A stretch of 12,586 nt of DNA from JBNLBT01 sp050303435. Lineage in GTDB: Bacteria > Pseudomonadota > Gammaproteobacteria > Xanthomonadales > Marinicellaceae. The notes under the pieces were generated by a model. That model did no database searches and was not told the origin of the DNA. It saw nothing but the letters and a program-made list of their open reading frames with translations. Made by a program: the position numbers and the translations under genes. How positions within the stretch are numbered: position 1 is the first letter of the stretch; every line of letters starts with the position of its first letter. The stretch is taken from the NCBI GenBank assembly GCA_050303435.1, contig JBNLBT010000096.1, positions 1 through 12,586 on the forward strand, given 5' to 3'. Below are positions 1-6,991 of this stretch, one piece after another.

Positions 1-1
1 T

Positions 2-1531
2 TTGACCGGCGCACAAATTGAGTTTTTTTACGACGCGGATCGACGTCTGGTGCGCGCTGAGCGCAGCAACGGCACGGTGGCCGAATTCACCCTGGATGAT
101 GCCGGACGCCGCGTGCGCATCGTCGGTCGACCGGCCAGCGGGGCGGCGCATCTGGACCTGCAGTATCTGCTGGACGTCAACGGCGCGCCGATCCAGGTCA
201 CCGGCACCGCGCCGGCACAGATCATGTCAGGGCAGTTCCCGCTGGGCACCCAGGATTTGACCCACGACCCGGCTTCGCAGATCAGCAGCGCCAATTACAC
301 TTTTGATGCACGCGGTCGCCGCACGGCCGCACCCGGGCAACAGCATCAATGGGACGGCGCCGGTTGCCTGGTGTCGCTGAACGGCCAGGGCATGACGCAC
401 AACGGCCTGGGCGATCCGTTGACCCTGGGGGCGGTGCGCTTGCATCAAAACGCCGCCATCGGCGCGGGCGCACTGGTCGCCGAGCAATTGGGGGCCGGGG
501 CGTTTCTGCGGTACTACGTGTACACGCCAAACGGGCAACTGCTGTACCTGATTGATGCGGCCAATGGCCACGCGGTGTATTTCTACGACTTTGATTATTC
601 GGGCAACACCGTGGCGCTGACCGATGCCGGCGGCGCGGTCAGCGATGCCTACGCCTATCTGCCGTTTGGTTCCCGCTTGCTGCACAGCGGATCCGTCGAT
701 CAGCCGTTCACCTTTAATGGGCGCTTCGGTGTCTTGCAATTGGACGCCGTCGGGCGTTATTTCCAAATGGGCGTGCGCGTGTACGACGCCGACACCGGCC
801 GTTTTCTCAGCCGCGAACCGCTGGCGCCGCAGCTGGACCAGCCGCTGGCACTCAATCCGTATCAGTTCGCCTACAACCAGCCGCTGCACCGGCTGGATGT
901 GGATGGCTACTACGTGATTTTGACGGAAGCCGAGGTTCAAATGATCCAGGAATACGAGAACTCGGACAAATTCGGCAGCGAGGTGGCCAAGGCCATTGGC
1001 GTGCTGCTGGACGATGAACCGAAGGTGAAAAGTGGCCCGTCGCTGTCGGATCTGTCGGGCCAGCTGTCCGGACAAGCACTGGCGTATTTGCAGGAAGAAA
1101 CCGTGCGCACAGACGAGGCATTCAAATTGGGTGACAGCAAGAGCCGATACGCGCAACTGGATTTCCTGGACGAATTTCCGTATTTGCAAGAGTCCAACGA
1201 TGGGGGCGGCAAACCGCGCGCGCAGTCATTGCGCTCCAGCGCGCAGGATTTGCACAACAAACAGGCAACTCCGTGGTCGGTGAAAGACAAAAAACCGACC
1301 GTACAGGTCAACATGGGTGGCATTTTTGTTGCCTCTCCCGGCCGCGATGGATTCGTTGGTGAAGACGCCATCATATATGACCCCAATGACGTGAGTTACG
1401 ATTTTTCTGGTCCACTGTTCGGATCAACAGACACTGCGACGCCGAGTCCAACAAATACACCCAAAGATGTTTCTTCCGATCCAGAGGATTTTGACCCGGA
1501 AGACCTGGACGACGGCGACAGCATCTTGTAA
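2..1531 (+). CDS. Rhs/YD-repeat protein, 3' part only (core end plus variable C-terminal tip)
   Basis: The reading frame is already open at the window edge, so the gene starts upstream and only about 509 C-terminal residues are visible. Residues 1-250 carry YD-type repeats such as YYVYTPNGQLLYLID and FYDFDYSGNTVALTDAGG. Residues about 254-273 (YFQMGVRVYDADTGRFLSRE) match the Rhs-associated core signature that precedes the end of the shell in Rhs/TcC proteins. The usual PxxxxDPxG boundary appears in degenerate form as PLHRLDVDG (residues 294-302). After it comes a unique tip of about 205 residues, with no toxin family I recognise; 10 of its last 22 residues are Asp or Glu. By hand count, GC is about 69% at 61-240 in the core and about 49% at 1321-1500 in the tip, as expected when tips are exchanged by recombination. 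Family knowledge: Rhs proteins encapsulate and deliver C-terminal toxins. Toxin activity here is inferred, not shown. Confidence 0.88.
   Translation: MTGAQIEFFYDADRRLVRAERSNGTVAEFTLDDAGRRVRIVGRPASGAAHLDLQYLLDVNGAPIQVTGTAPAQIMSGQFPLGTQDLTHDPASQISSANYTFDARGRRTAAPGQQHQWDGAGCLVSLNGQGMTHNGLGDPLTLGAVRLHQNAAIGAGALVAEQLGAGAFLRYYVYTPNGQLLYLIDAANGHAVYFYDFDYSGNTVALTDAGGAVSDAYAYLPFGSRLLHSGSVDQPFTFNGRFGVLQLDAVGRYFQMGVRVYDADTGRFLSREPLAPQLDQPLALNPYQFAYNQPLHRLDVDGYYVILTEAEVQMIQEYENSDKFGSEVAKAIGVLLDDEPKVKSGPSLSDLSGQLSGQALAYLQEETVRTDEAFKLGDSKSRYAQLDFLDEFPYLQESNDGGGKPRAQSLRSSAQDLHNKQATPWSVKDKKPTVQVNMGGIFVASPGRDGFVGEDAIIYDPNDVSYDFSGPLFGSTDTATPSPTNTPKDVSSDPEDFDPEDLDDGDSIL
911..1528 (+). other. Variable C-terminal tip (Rhs-CT) of the Rhs protein
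   Basis: This is the part of the Rhs gene downstream of the degenerate PxxxxDPxG boundary. It begins YVILTEAEVQMIQEYENSD, a helical, charged segment. A Ser/Leu-rich stretch and a Gly/Val stretch (VNMGGIFVASPGRDGFVG) follow. It ends in a Pro/Thr/Ser linker and a strongly acidic tail. No His-Asn-His nuclease, deaminase or ADP-ribosyltransferase motif was recognised. The tip is visibly more AT-rich than the core. It may be an unrecognised effector domain, a degraded tip, or a structural extension. Confidence 0.55.
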
Positions 1532-1579
1532 ATGGCATGGGTGTTTGCTGCGTGCATCAGCGACGCCCCGGCCAGACCC

Positions 1580-1597
1580 TTTAATGCGTGCATTAAA
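1580..1597. repeat. 8-bp perfect inverted repeat with 2-nt centre
   Basis: TTTAATGC (1580-1587) and GCATTAAA (1590-1597) are perfect reverse complements separated by GT. It lies about 50 nt after the Rhs stop codon. No T-run follows, so it is not a classical intrinsic terminator. Its AT-rich outer arms and tight centre suit a protein-binding palindrome, or a small hairpin at the start of the structured region. Confidence 0.6.
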
Positions 1598-1609
1598 ACG
1601 TGTTCTGTG

Positions 1610-1696
1610 TTGTGTCCGCAGGACTCGACACGCCGGCTGCTGAGGCCGGCAAACGCGGTGCCTGAGCTCCTTCACCGCGCGCTTGAGCGGACACAA
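1610..1696 (+). ncRNA. Candidate structured RNA (three-way junction) between the Rhs and propeller genes
   Basis: An outer 10-bp perfect stem pairs TTGTGTCCGC (1610-1619) with GCGGACACAA (1687-1696). Inside it are two independent hairpins. GCCGGC 1632-1637 pairs with 1645-1650 (7-nt loop), and CGCGGTG 1654-1660 pairs with CACCGCG 1673-1679 (12-nt loop). The two are separated by only AAAC/AAA. The result is a three-way junction of about 87 nt in a stretch without a credible gene. It sits upstream of a strong terminator hairpin (1729-1795) and the SD/start of the propeller gene. It could be a leader regulating that gene, an independent small RNA, a 3' UTR structure of the Rhs mRNA, or a DNA-level element. 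It matches no riboswitch I recognise. Confidence 0.4.
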
Positions 1697-1728
1697 AATT
1701 TGGTGGGCCCGTGTGTTCACCCCCTGTT

Positions 1729-1795
1729 GAAGCCATCGGCATGTCATCGTTGCGCAGGCAACACTCCTTTCTCTCCCGATGGCTTCTTTTTTTTT
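1729..1795 (+). terminator. Intrinsic terminator (or attenuator) hairpin with T9 tract
   Basis: GAAGCCATCGG (1729-1739) pairs perfectly over 11 bp with CCGATGGCTTC (1776-1786) and is followed directly by nine T residues (1787-1795). The 36-nt loop holds a smaller hairpin, GTTGC (1749-1753) with GCAAC (1758-1762). Stem plus T-run is the textbook rho-independent form. It lies 198 nt after the Rhs stop and 67 nt before the propeller start. It therefore either ends the Rhs transcript late or attenuates transcription into the propeller gene. Confidence 0.8.
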
Positions 1796-1862
1796 CAACC
1801 ACAGGCCGTGTGCGCCGCACAACACCGGCGACAGACGGTCTGGCAAGCGATGGAGGTTTGGC

Positions 1863-3023
1863 ATGTTCAAACTCATGACGATGGGTGCCCTGGGACTGAT
1901 CTTCAGCCAGTGCGCGGTGGCGCGATTTGATTTTTTTCAATCACTGATTCACAGCGCGCCGCAGGCGCGACCGGCGATGCTGCGCAGCGCCGATGTGGAC
2001 GGCGACGGTGATGTGGATCTGTTCACCACACGGCTCGGCTGGCCGCGACTCAGCTGGCATGAAAACAACGGCGCAGGCCGGTTCACGGAGCACGTGATGG
2101 CGCTGGACAACCCGCTGGAAGTCAGCGACATGCAGGTGGCCGATGTGAACGGCGACGGGCACCCCGATTTGCTGGTGTCTTCCCTGTTTCTGATCCAATG
2201 GTTCGCCAACGACGGCACGGGTGTGTTCACGCCCCAGGTGATTCTCAACGCCGGTTTGCCGCGCGCCATGGCGGTGGTGGACGTGGATGCGGACGGCGAC
2301 GTGGATGTGCTGGCCGGCGGGCGTTTCGACCACCGCCTGACGGTGCAATTGAATGACGGCACCGGGCAGTTCACTGAGCAGGTCATACGCGACAACGCGC
2401 TGGAATCGCAGGCGCCGGTGCGCCTGGCTGCGGCCGATGTGGATGGCGACGGCGACGTGGATTTTTTCGCCAACACCCAGTTTGGTTCATCGCTGGTGTA
2501 TTTTGAGAACACCGGGTCCTTAAATTTTGACCACCGCCTGTTGATCGCGCCACTGAACGCCGGCGGCATGGCCATTGCCGAGTGCAACGGCGATGGCCAT
2601 TTGGATCTGCTGGTGGCCAATGCCTTTACGCCCGGAATCGATCTGTACAGCGGCGATGGCGCCGGTGCGTTCACGCTGCAGCGGCTGATGGACCTGCCTT
2701 TTCCCGCCATTGCCCTGCACAGCGCGGACGTCGACGGCGACGGCGATGCGGACGTGTTGACCGTGGCCTCCGATGTCGGCGGTCTGCGCACCGATCATCT
2801 GCTGTTGCGCAACGACGGCGCGGGTCAGTGGACCATGCAGACGTTATTGAGTCAGGACAACCCGCCGTTTGCACTGACCGCACAACTGGACGCCTTTGAA
2901 GTGGTGGATGTGGATCTGGATGGCTGGCTCGATGTGTTGCTGGCGGTGATGCAAGGCGATGTGTTTGGAAAGATCAGCGGCAACCCGTTCATCCTGTTCA
3001 ACTCAGGGTTTGAATCGTTGTGA
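1863..3023 (+). CDS. Secreted FG-GAP/VCBS-repeat beta-propeller protein
   Basis: I choose ATG 1863, giving 386 aa. It has a GGAGG Shine-Dalgarno at 1852-1856 and gives a clean signal peptide (residues 1-20, ending CAVA). The open frame extends back to 1779 but that part reads as noise over the terminator. Seven acidic Ca2+-loop motifs of the DxDxDGxxD type start at residues 44, 94, 140, 192, 240, 289 and 349, about 50 residues apart. Each of the first six is followed by a FTE-type strand after an N/D-G-x-G turn (for example NNGAGRFTE, NDGTGVFTP). This is the seven-bladed integrin-alpha-like propeller pattern (FG-GAP/VCBS family). The fifth loop begins with Glu240 in place of Asp. The protein ends LFNSGFESL. 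Such proteins bind calcium and usually act outside the cytoplasm in adhesion or matrix binding; the ligand is unknown. Confidence 0.85.
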   Translation: MFKLMTMGALGLIFSQCAVARFDFFQSLIHSAPQARPAMLRSADVDGDGDVDLFTTRLGWPRLSWHENNGAGRFTEHVMALDNPLEVSDMQVADVNGDGHPDLLVSSLFLIQWFANDGTGVFTPQVILNAGLPRAMAVVDVDADGDVDVLAGGRFDHRLTVQLNDGTGQFTEQVIRDNALESQAPVRLAAADVDGDGDVDFFANTQFGSSLVYFENTGSLNFDHRLLIAPLNAGGMAIAECNGDGHLDLLVANAFTPGIDLYSGDGAGAFTLQRLMDLPFPAIALHSADVDGDGDADVLTVASDVGGLRTDHLLLRNDGAGQWTMQTLLSQDNPPFALTAQLDAFEVVDVDLDGWLDVLLAVMQGDVFGKISGNPFILFNSGFESL

Positions 3024-3062
3024 TGGATCAGCGCGACCTCGCCGCGCATGGACATCAAGGCC

Positions 3063-3100
3063 CCGGCGCAACGGTGTGTTGTGTCGGGAAAGGGCGCCGG
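3063..3100. repeat. 7-bp inverted repeat in the convergent intergenic region
   Basis: CCGGCGC (3063-3069) pairs with GCGCCGG (3094-3100) across a 24-nt loop. No T-run follows on either side. It may help fold the 3' ends of the converging transcripts, but such GC-rich short repeats arise easily by chance. Confidence 0.3.
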
Positions 3101-3126
3101 AGCCCGGATGTGCCTTTGAGGTTGTT

Positions 3127-3177
3127 CACTGCATATACGCACCGCGCAGACGAGCGGTTCATGCAGTGTGACTTTTC
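3127..3177. terminator. Putative terminator hairpin between the convergent propeller and hupE-like genes
   Basis: CACTGCAT (3127-3134) pairs perfectly with ATGCAGTG (3161-3168). Inside it ACCGC (3141-3145) pairs with GCGGT (3154-3158), giving a stem with an internal loop. On the plus strand it is followed by TGACTTTTCTGTT, a modest T-rich tail. It lies about 100 nt after the propeller stop and just beyond the end of the hupE-like gene, so it is best read as the plus-strand terminator. Bidirectional use is possible. Confidence 0.5.
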
Positions 3178-3183
3178 TGTTGG

Positions 3184-4296
3184 TCACCAGCGCACCACCA
3201 TCCACCAGCCGGCCAACAGCGCGACCGCAGCAGACGCGGTTTTTAACGCACGCGCCGGTTGCGCGGTGACCGCCATCAGCGCCAGCGCCGCCGGCAGCAG
3301 CACCAGCAACAGCAGAATCTGACCGGCTTCAATGCCGAGATTGAAGGCCAGCGCGGCCTCCAGGCGCTGGTTCACCGGCAGGCCGATTTCAAGCAGCACA
3401 CCGGCAAAACCCATGCCGTGCAGCAGCCCGAACAGAAAACCCAGCGCACCAATGCGCCGCAACAGCGGTTTGATGTTGTTCAAGGCGGTGATCAGGATGC
3501 TGGCGGCGATGGCGGTTTCAACCCAGCGACCGGGCAAAGCAATCCAACCCAGCGCCAGGGCCATTAAAGTGATGGAATGGGCCACGGTGAAGGCGGTGAT
3601 GACCTTCAGCAATGGGCCGGCCTGAGACCTTAAGATGTGTGGCCAGGGCTGGCCCGGTTGCGCCGAATGCAGCAGACAGGCGAGCAACAGGCACAACACA
3701 AACACCATGTGGTCCAGTCCGATCCAGATGTGCACCACGCCGAGGCGGGCGAATTCTTTCAGGGTGTCCAGCAAGACGCTGGCCTGATGTGCCAGACGAA
3801 CGCTGGGGTTGTGTACATCCAGCACGCGTCCGCTGTCCTCACCGTTGTGCTGCCACAGCAGGATCAGCTTGTGCCCCGGCGGCAGCGCCTGCGCGCCCAG
3901 ATAGGTCAATTGCGGTGCGGCCGGTGTGGGGCAGCGCACGCTGTAATCAAGCACCGCATAGGCCCGACCCAAATGGTGGTCCAGCCGCAGCGGCTCGGCG
4001 CGCTGCATCTGGCAGCGTTGTGGACCCTGTTCCAGCAATACGTGGGTCACGGCCCAGGCTTCAATGCGCGCCTGTGCAGCGCTGATTTCCTGCCAGCTCA
4101 ATTGTGCGTCCCGGTTGCTGTCCAGACCCAGCATCTGGTTGAGATCCAGCGCCTCAACGCGCAGTTGCAGCTGCACCCGATCGGCCTGCATGCGGGCGTT
4201 GAGATGCGCGGTACTCAAGGGGTGCGCCAGCGCCGCAGTGGCCAGCCACAGCAGGGCGCCGATGACCCCTGCGCGTGTGCTGATGTCAGCCTTCAT
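3184..4296 (-). CDS. HupE/UreJ-family membrane protein with N-terminal extracytoplasmic domain
   Basis: Start ATG 4296 (370 aa) was chosen over upstream starts. It gives a signal peptide (residues 1-24, ending ALAHP), has AGGTG four bases ahead, and follows the TPR gene with an 11-nt overlap. Residues 25-180 form an extracytoplasmic domain with Cys95 and Cys122. Residues 59-70 read DSNRDAQLSWQE, which fits the 12-residue EF-hand calcium loop (D1, N3, D5, E12). Residues about 186-368 hold about six hydrophobic segments with the HupE/UreJ-type motifs HIWIGLDHMVF (189-199), FTVAHS (236-241), LLHGMGFAG (291-299) and AFNLGIEAGQ (317-326). The family is linked to nickel or other metal handling near hydrogenase and urease genes, but many members, like this one, have no such neighbours. 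Conserved His189, His196, His240 and His293 could bind metal. The substrate is unknown. Confidence 0.85.
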   Translation of the reverse strand: MKADISTRAGVIGALLWLATAALAHPLSTAHLNARMQADRVQLQLRVEALDLNQMLGLDSNRDAQLSWQEISAAQARIEAWAVTHVLLEQGPQRCQMQRAEPLRLDHHLGRAYAVLDYSVRCPTPAAPQLTYLGAQALPPGHKLILLWQHNGEDSGRVLDVHNPSVRLAHQASVLLDTLKEFARLGVVHIWIGLDHMVFVLCLLLACLLHSAQPGQPWPHILRSQAGPLLKVITAFTVAHSITLMALALGWIALPGRWVETAIAASILITALNNIKPLLRRIGALGFLFGLLHGMGFAGVLLEIGLPVNQRLEAALAFNLGIEAGQILLLLVLLPAALALMAVTAQPARALKTASAAVALLAGWWMVVRW

Positions 4297-5383
4297 GGCA
4301 CACCTGCCATTGCGCCGGGTCCAGTGCGGCGTGCAAGGCCGCTTCCAGCAGGCGCTGATCGGACGGTTCCCGCGCCTGTTGCCAGTTGAGCAGCGCCCAA
4401 TGCATGGCCGCTGTGACGTTGTGCTGCAATTCCAGCTGGTATCGGGCCAGTTCAGCGGCGTGCTGCGCATCGTTTCTCTGCTCGCGCAGGTCCATGCGCT
4501 GCTGCGCCCGCTGGCGCCAGATGCGCGGCCCCTCGCCGCGGCCATGCACGGCGTTTTCAGCCAGGGCCAGGCGCAACAGCAGACCGTCCTCCGCTTGCTC
4601 CAGGGGTTCAATCAGTGGCGCCAATCGCTCGAGAACCTGTGCGGCCTGGCCACGTTGCAATTGCACATCCGCCCATGCCATCAGCCAATGGCTGTCGCGG
4701 TGTTGCTCGCTCGCCATCCACGCCTCAGCAGCCGCCCAGTCGTGCATGGCCCCGGACGCCTCGGACAACAGCAAACGCATCCACCTGTCGATGGCGCCCT
4801 GCGGCTTGAACCGCCGGTGCAGTTCGGCCAGCCGTGATCGCGTGGCCGCCACATCGCGGCCGCCCAGGCCTGCATCCAGCTGACACAGGCTGAACATCAG
4901 CACGTCGCCCACTGGCAACACACCGGCGCAGGTTTTTTGCGCCGCGCGCCGCTGCCCCAGCACGCTTTGAATGCGCGCCAGCAGCAGGTGGGCATTGAGC
5001 GCCGTGTGCGGTGAATCCAGCGCCGCACGCGCGGCCTGAGCGGCTTCTTCGAAGCGGTGTCGGTGCTGCAGTATGCGCGCCCAGGTCAGCATCACAGCGG
5101 CGTCGGCCTGCGCGTCGATCCAGGGTTGCAGCACCCGTTCCGCCTCGTCGTACAGCACCGATTGCCCCGGCATGGCCGCCTGTCCTATCCAGGCGTTGGC
5201 CTGTTGCAGGGCGGCACCGACATCGCCGTGCGGCGATGCCGGTTGCGCTGAGAAAGCCCGCGAGGCCGGCACCTCAGCGACGATGTGCGTCGGTGACGGG
5301 CGATGCGGTTCCGCATTCGTGGTGCCAACGGTTGCGCCCACAATCATGAGCACTGCCGCTCGGACGACACGCCAACCCGCCAT
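4286..5383 (-). CDS. Exported TPR-like helical repeat protein
   Basis: The 365-residue product starts with an arginine-containing hydrophobic signal peptide (residues 1-24, ending TTNA). A proline/alanine-rich linker runs to about residue 55. After it come repeated amphipathic helix pairs resembling tetratricopeptide repeats, clearest at residues about 75-150 (DEAERVLQPW, FEEAAQAARAAL, LLLARIQSVLGQRRAAQ) and again at about 215-270. TPR arrays bind partner proteins, so a scaffold or adaptor on the periplasmic side is the natural inference. Its ATG follows the TGA of the DUF4331 gene with no gap (TGAATG), and its own end overlaps the hupE-like start by 11 nt, so translational coupling with both is likely. 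No strong SD is visible before the start. The repeats are weak and no named family is recognised beyond TPR-like. Confidence 0.75.
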   Translation of the reverse strand: MAGWRVVRAAVLMIVGATVGTTNAEPHRPSPTHIVAEVPASRAFSAQPASPHGDVGAALQQANAWIGQAAMPGQSVLYDEAERVLQPWIDAQADAAVMLTWARILQHRHRFEEAAQAARAALDSPHTALNAHLLLARIQSVLGQRRAAQKTCAGVLPVGDVLMFSLCQLDAGLGGRDVAATRSRLAELHRRFKPQGAIDRWMRLLLSEASGAMHDWAAAEAWMASEQHRDSHWLMAWADVQLQRGQAAQVLERLAPLIEPLEQAEDGLLLRLALAENAVHGRGEGPRIWRQRAQQRMDLREQRNDAQHAAELARYQLELQHNVTAAMHWALLNWQQAREPSDQRLLEAALHAALDPAQWQVCHEG

Positions 5384-6991
5384 TCAGTTGCCTGCGCCGG
5401 GTGAGCCGGCCTGTGGTGTGACCAGGTAGGGGAAGCGCGCACTGAAATCCATCGCAGAAATGGGCGCGCCATCGGTCAGCGGGGCGTTGCCAATCGGCGC
5501 ATCGGCCGGGCTGCACAATCCCAGATTGATGGCCGCGCCGCCGTCACCCAGTGGCAGGTCGTGGCACAGCGCGCCCATGGCCACACGCAGCGCAATGTCG
5601 ACCGCGTCATCGCCGGGGCGACGACCGTTGGGGAAGCCGGCCAGATCACCGGCGGCGACCCCCAGCGGGTGCTGTTGCGCGCGCGGCGTGGCCTGGATGG
5701 CGGTGTTCAGGCGCAGCATTTCCGACGGCGTCACCTGCGCCAGCTGATTGAGTCCGGGAAAACCGGTCAGAAACCCGGCCACCAGATCGCCGCGCGGCAC
5801 ATTGGCCGGGGCCAGATTGTCGATCTGCGTGCCCAGGGTGGCGTTGACCGCATCGCGGAACAGCAGATCCACGATCGCCGGGAACACCGGGTGGGTCACG
5901 TAGTCGGCGAACTGGCCGTCGTTGACCGGACGCGAGGCATTGAAGCGGTCTTTGTCGGGAAAGCCGATGAACAGTTCATTCACCAGGATGCTGCCCAGTC
6001 TGGACACCTGGGTCCAGGTGCCCAGGGTGAAATTGGGCCGCTCCAGGGTCGGTGTTTTATTCAGCACATTCAGCTGCGGCAGGCTGGCCGTGGTCCAGCC
6101 ACCGATCACGCCGTTGCCGTTGCCCACCAGGCAGGATTTGGGAATTTCCAGGGCGATGGTGGTGACGTTGTTGCGCGCCAGATCGTTGCGCGAAGGATCC
6201 TGGGTGATGCCGCCTGGAAAGCCCGCGCCATCACCGGCGCCGGGGGCGCTGTCGCCTTCCACCGGCACAAAATTCACCAGGTCAAAGGCCTCGCCCAAGG
6301 CTATTTTAAAGCCCTCAAGCCGTTGACCGACGAACACCCGACCGGGCGCGTCGCAATCCGGGATGTCGATGCTGTGAATGAATTGATCGGCGTAAGCGGC
6401 GTAGCCGCCCGGCGCGCTGAAGGTTTTGTTGCCGCTGTTGTCAAACGGTTTGGCAAACTGGTTTTCACCGCTGTCGCGGTTGATCACATCGCGCGCCACG
6501 CCGCGGCGACGGTCGCCGGACACGTGCACCAGACGGTAGGTCTCACGGTAATTCAGACCGTCGGCGTTGACCGCGCTGATCGGCGCGACGTTGCGCAGTG
6601 TGGCCGGAATCATTTTGCGGTTCGGGCCTTCACCGATGGGCAGGCTCAACACACCGGATTGCGGTCTGCGGTTGTCGAAGCGGAATTGAAAGGTGATGTC
6701 TTCGCGCGCATCGCCGTTGTTGTCGATGTGAATTTCGTACAAGGCGTCCGGATTCAGCAGGAAATAGTTCGGTCCGCCATAGGCGGCCTGCAATGGCAGG
6801 TAGTTGGCGAGAATGGTGACGCTCTCCTCGCGCCCGTTCTCGTAACTGTTGAACAAATAAAAATCGGTGCCGTCCAGCTGCGGCAATTTGCTGATGTGCG
6901 GCGCTTCGCGGTGGCTGGATGCCAGCAGCGTCATGGGCAGCAATCCACCCAGCAATGCCAGTGTAGTGAAAGGGTGTTTTTTTAATTTCAT
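5384..6991 (-). CDS. DUF4331 family exported protein
   Basis: The 535-residue product has a lysine-led signal peptide (MKLKKHPFTTLALLGG...), with cleavage expected near residue 24-25. The mature start SSHREAPHISKLPQLDGTD is the hallmark of DUF4331, and DGTDFYLFNSYE with the following beta-rich region also fits the family. Further conserved-looking segments are NNGDAREDITFQFRF and, near the C-terminus, the GFPNGRRPGDDAVDIALR stretch. The start at 6991 is supported by TGAGGT (6998-7003, minus strand) seven bases upstream. The family is secreted or periplasmic and has no established biochemical function that I know of. It is the first gene of a tight operon with a TPR protein and a HupE/UreJ-type membrane protein. 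The conserved His/Asp-rich N-terminus may bind metal, but that is a guess. Confidence 0.9.
   Translation of the reverse strand: MKLKKHPFTTLALLGGLLPMTLLASSHREAPHISKLPQLDGTDFYLFNSYENGREESVTILANYLPLQAAYGGPNYFLLNPDALYEIHIDNNGDAREDITFQFRFDNRRPQSGVLSLPIGEGPNRKMIPATLRNVAPISAVNADGLNYRETYRLVHVSGDRRRGVARDVINRDSGENQFAKPFDNSGNKTFSAPGGYAAYADQFIHSIDIPDCDAPGRVFVGQRLEGFKIALGEAFDLVNFVPVEGDSAPGAGDGAGFPGGITQDPSRNDLARNNVTTIALEIPKSCLVGNGNGVIGGWTTASLPQLNVLNKTPTLERPNFTLGTWTQVSRLGSILVNELFIGFPDKDRFNASRPVNDGQFADYVTHPVFPAIVDLLFRDAVNATLGTQIDNLAPANVPRGDLVAGFLTGFPGLNQLAQVTPSEMLRLNTAIQATPRAQQHPLGVAAGDLAGFPNGRRPGDDAVDIALRVAMGALCHDLPLGDGGAAINLGLCSPADAPIGNAPLTDGAPISAMDFSARFPYLVTPQAGSPGAGN

Noticed and set aside
227..1189. Long minus-strand frame opposite the Rhs gene
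   Set aside because: It is a shadow of the Rhs core reading frame and has no recognisable domain.
1600..1700. Integron attC site
   Set aside because: The inverted repeats lack the RYYYAAC/GTTRRRY core sites, and there is no cassette array or integrase nearby.
1532..1930. Open frame after the Rhs stop as a possible immunity gene
   Set aside because: It begins directly after the Rhs stop with no SD, runs through the stem-loops and the T9 terminator (giving a Phe run), and its residue make-up looks like translated non-coding DNA. It also overlaps the well-supported start of the propeller gene.
1606..3085. 11-nt direct repeat TGTGTTGTGTC at 1606-1616 and 3075-3085 flanking the propeller gene, as an insertion footprint
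   Set aside because: Several 11-mers are expected to repeat by chance in 12.6 kb, the surrounding sequences do not align, and no transposase or terminal inverted repeat is present.
3184..4611. Extended 475-aa version of the HupE/UreJ-type protein starting at 4611
   Set aside because: The extra 105 residues lie over the TPR gene in another frame and would bury the signal peptide that begins at 4296.
5561..6985. Long plus-strand frame (474 codons) opposite the DUF4331 gene
   Set aside because: It is a mirror frame of a GC-rich gene with a clear family match; its own sequence shows no domain, start signal or signal peptide.
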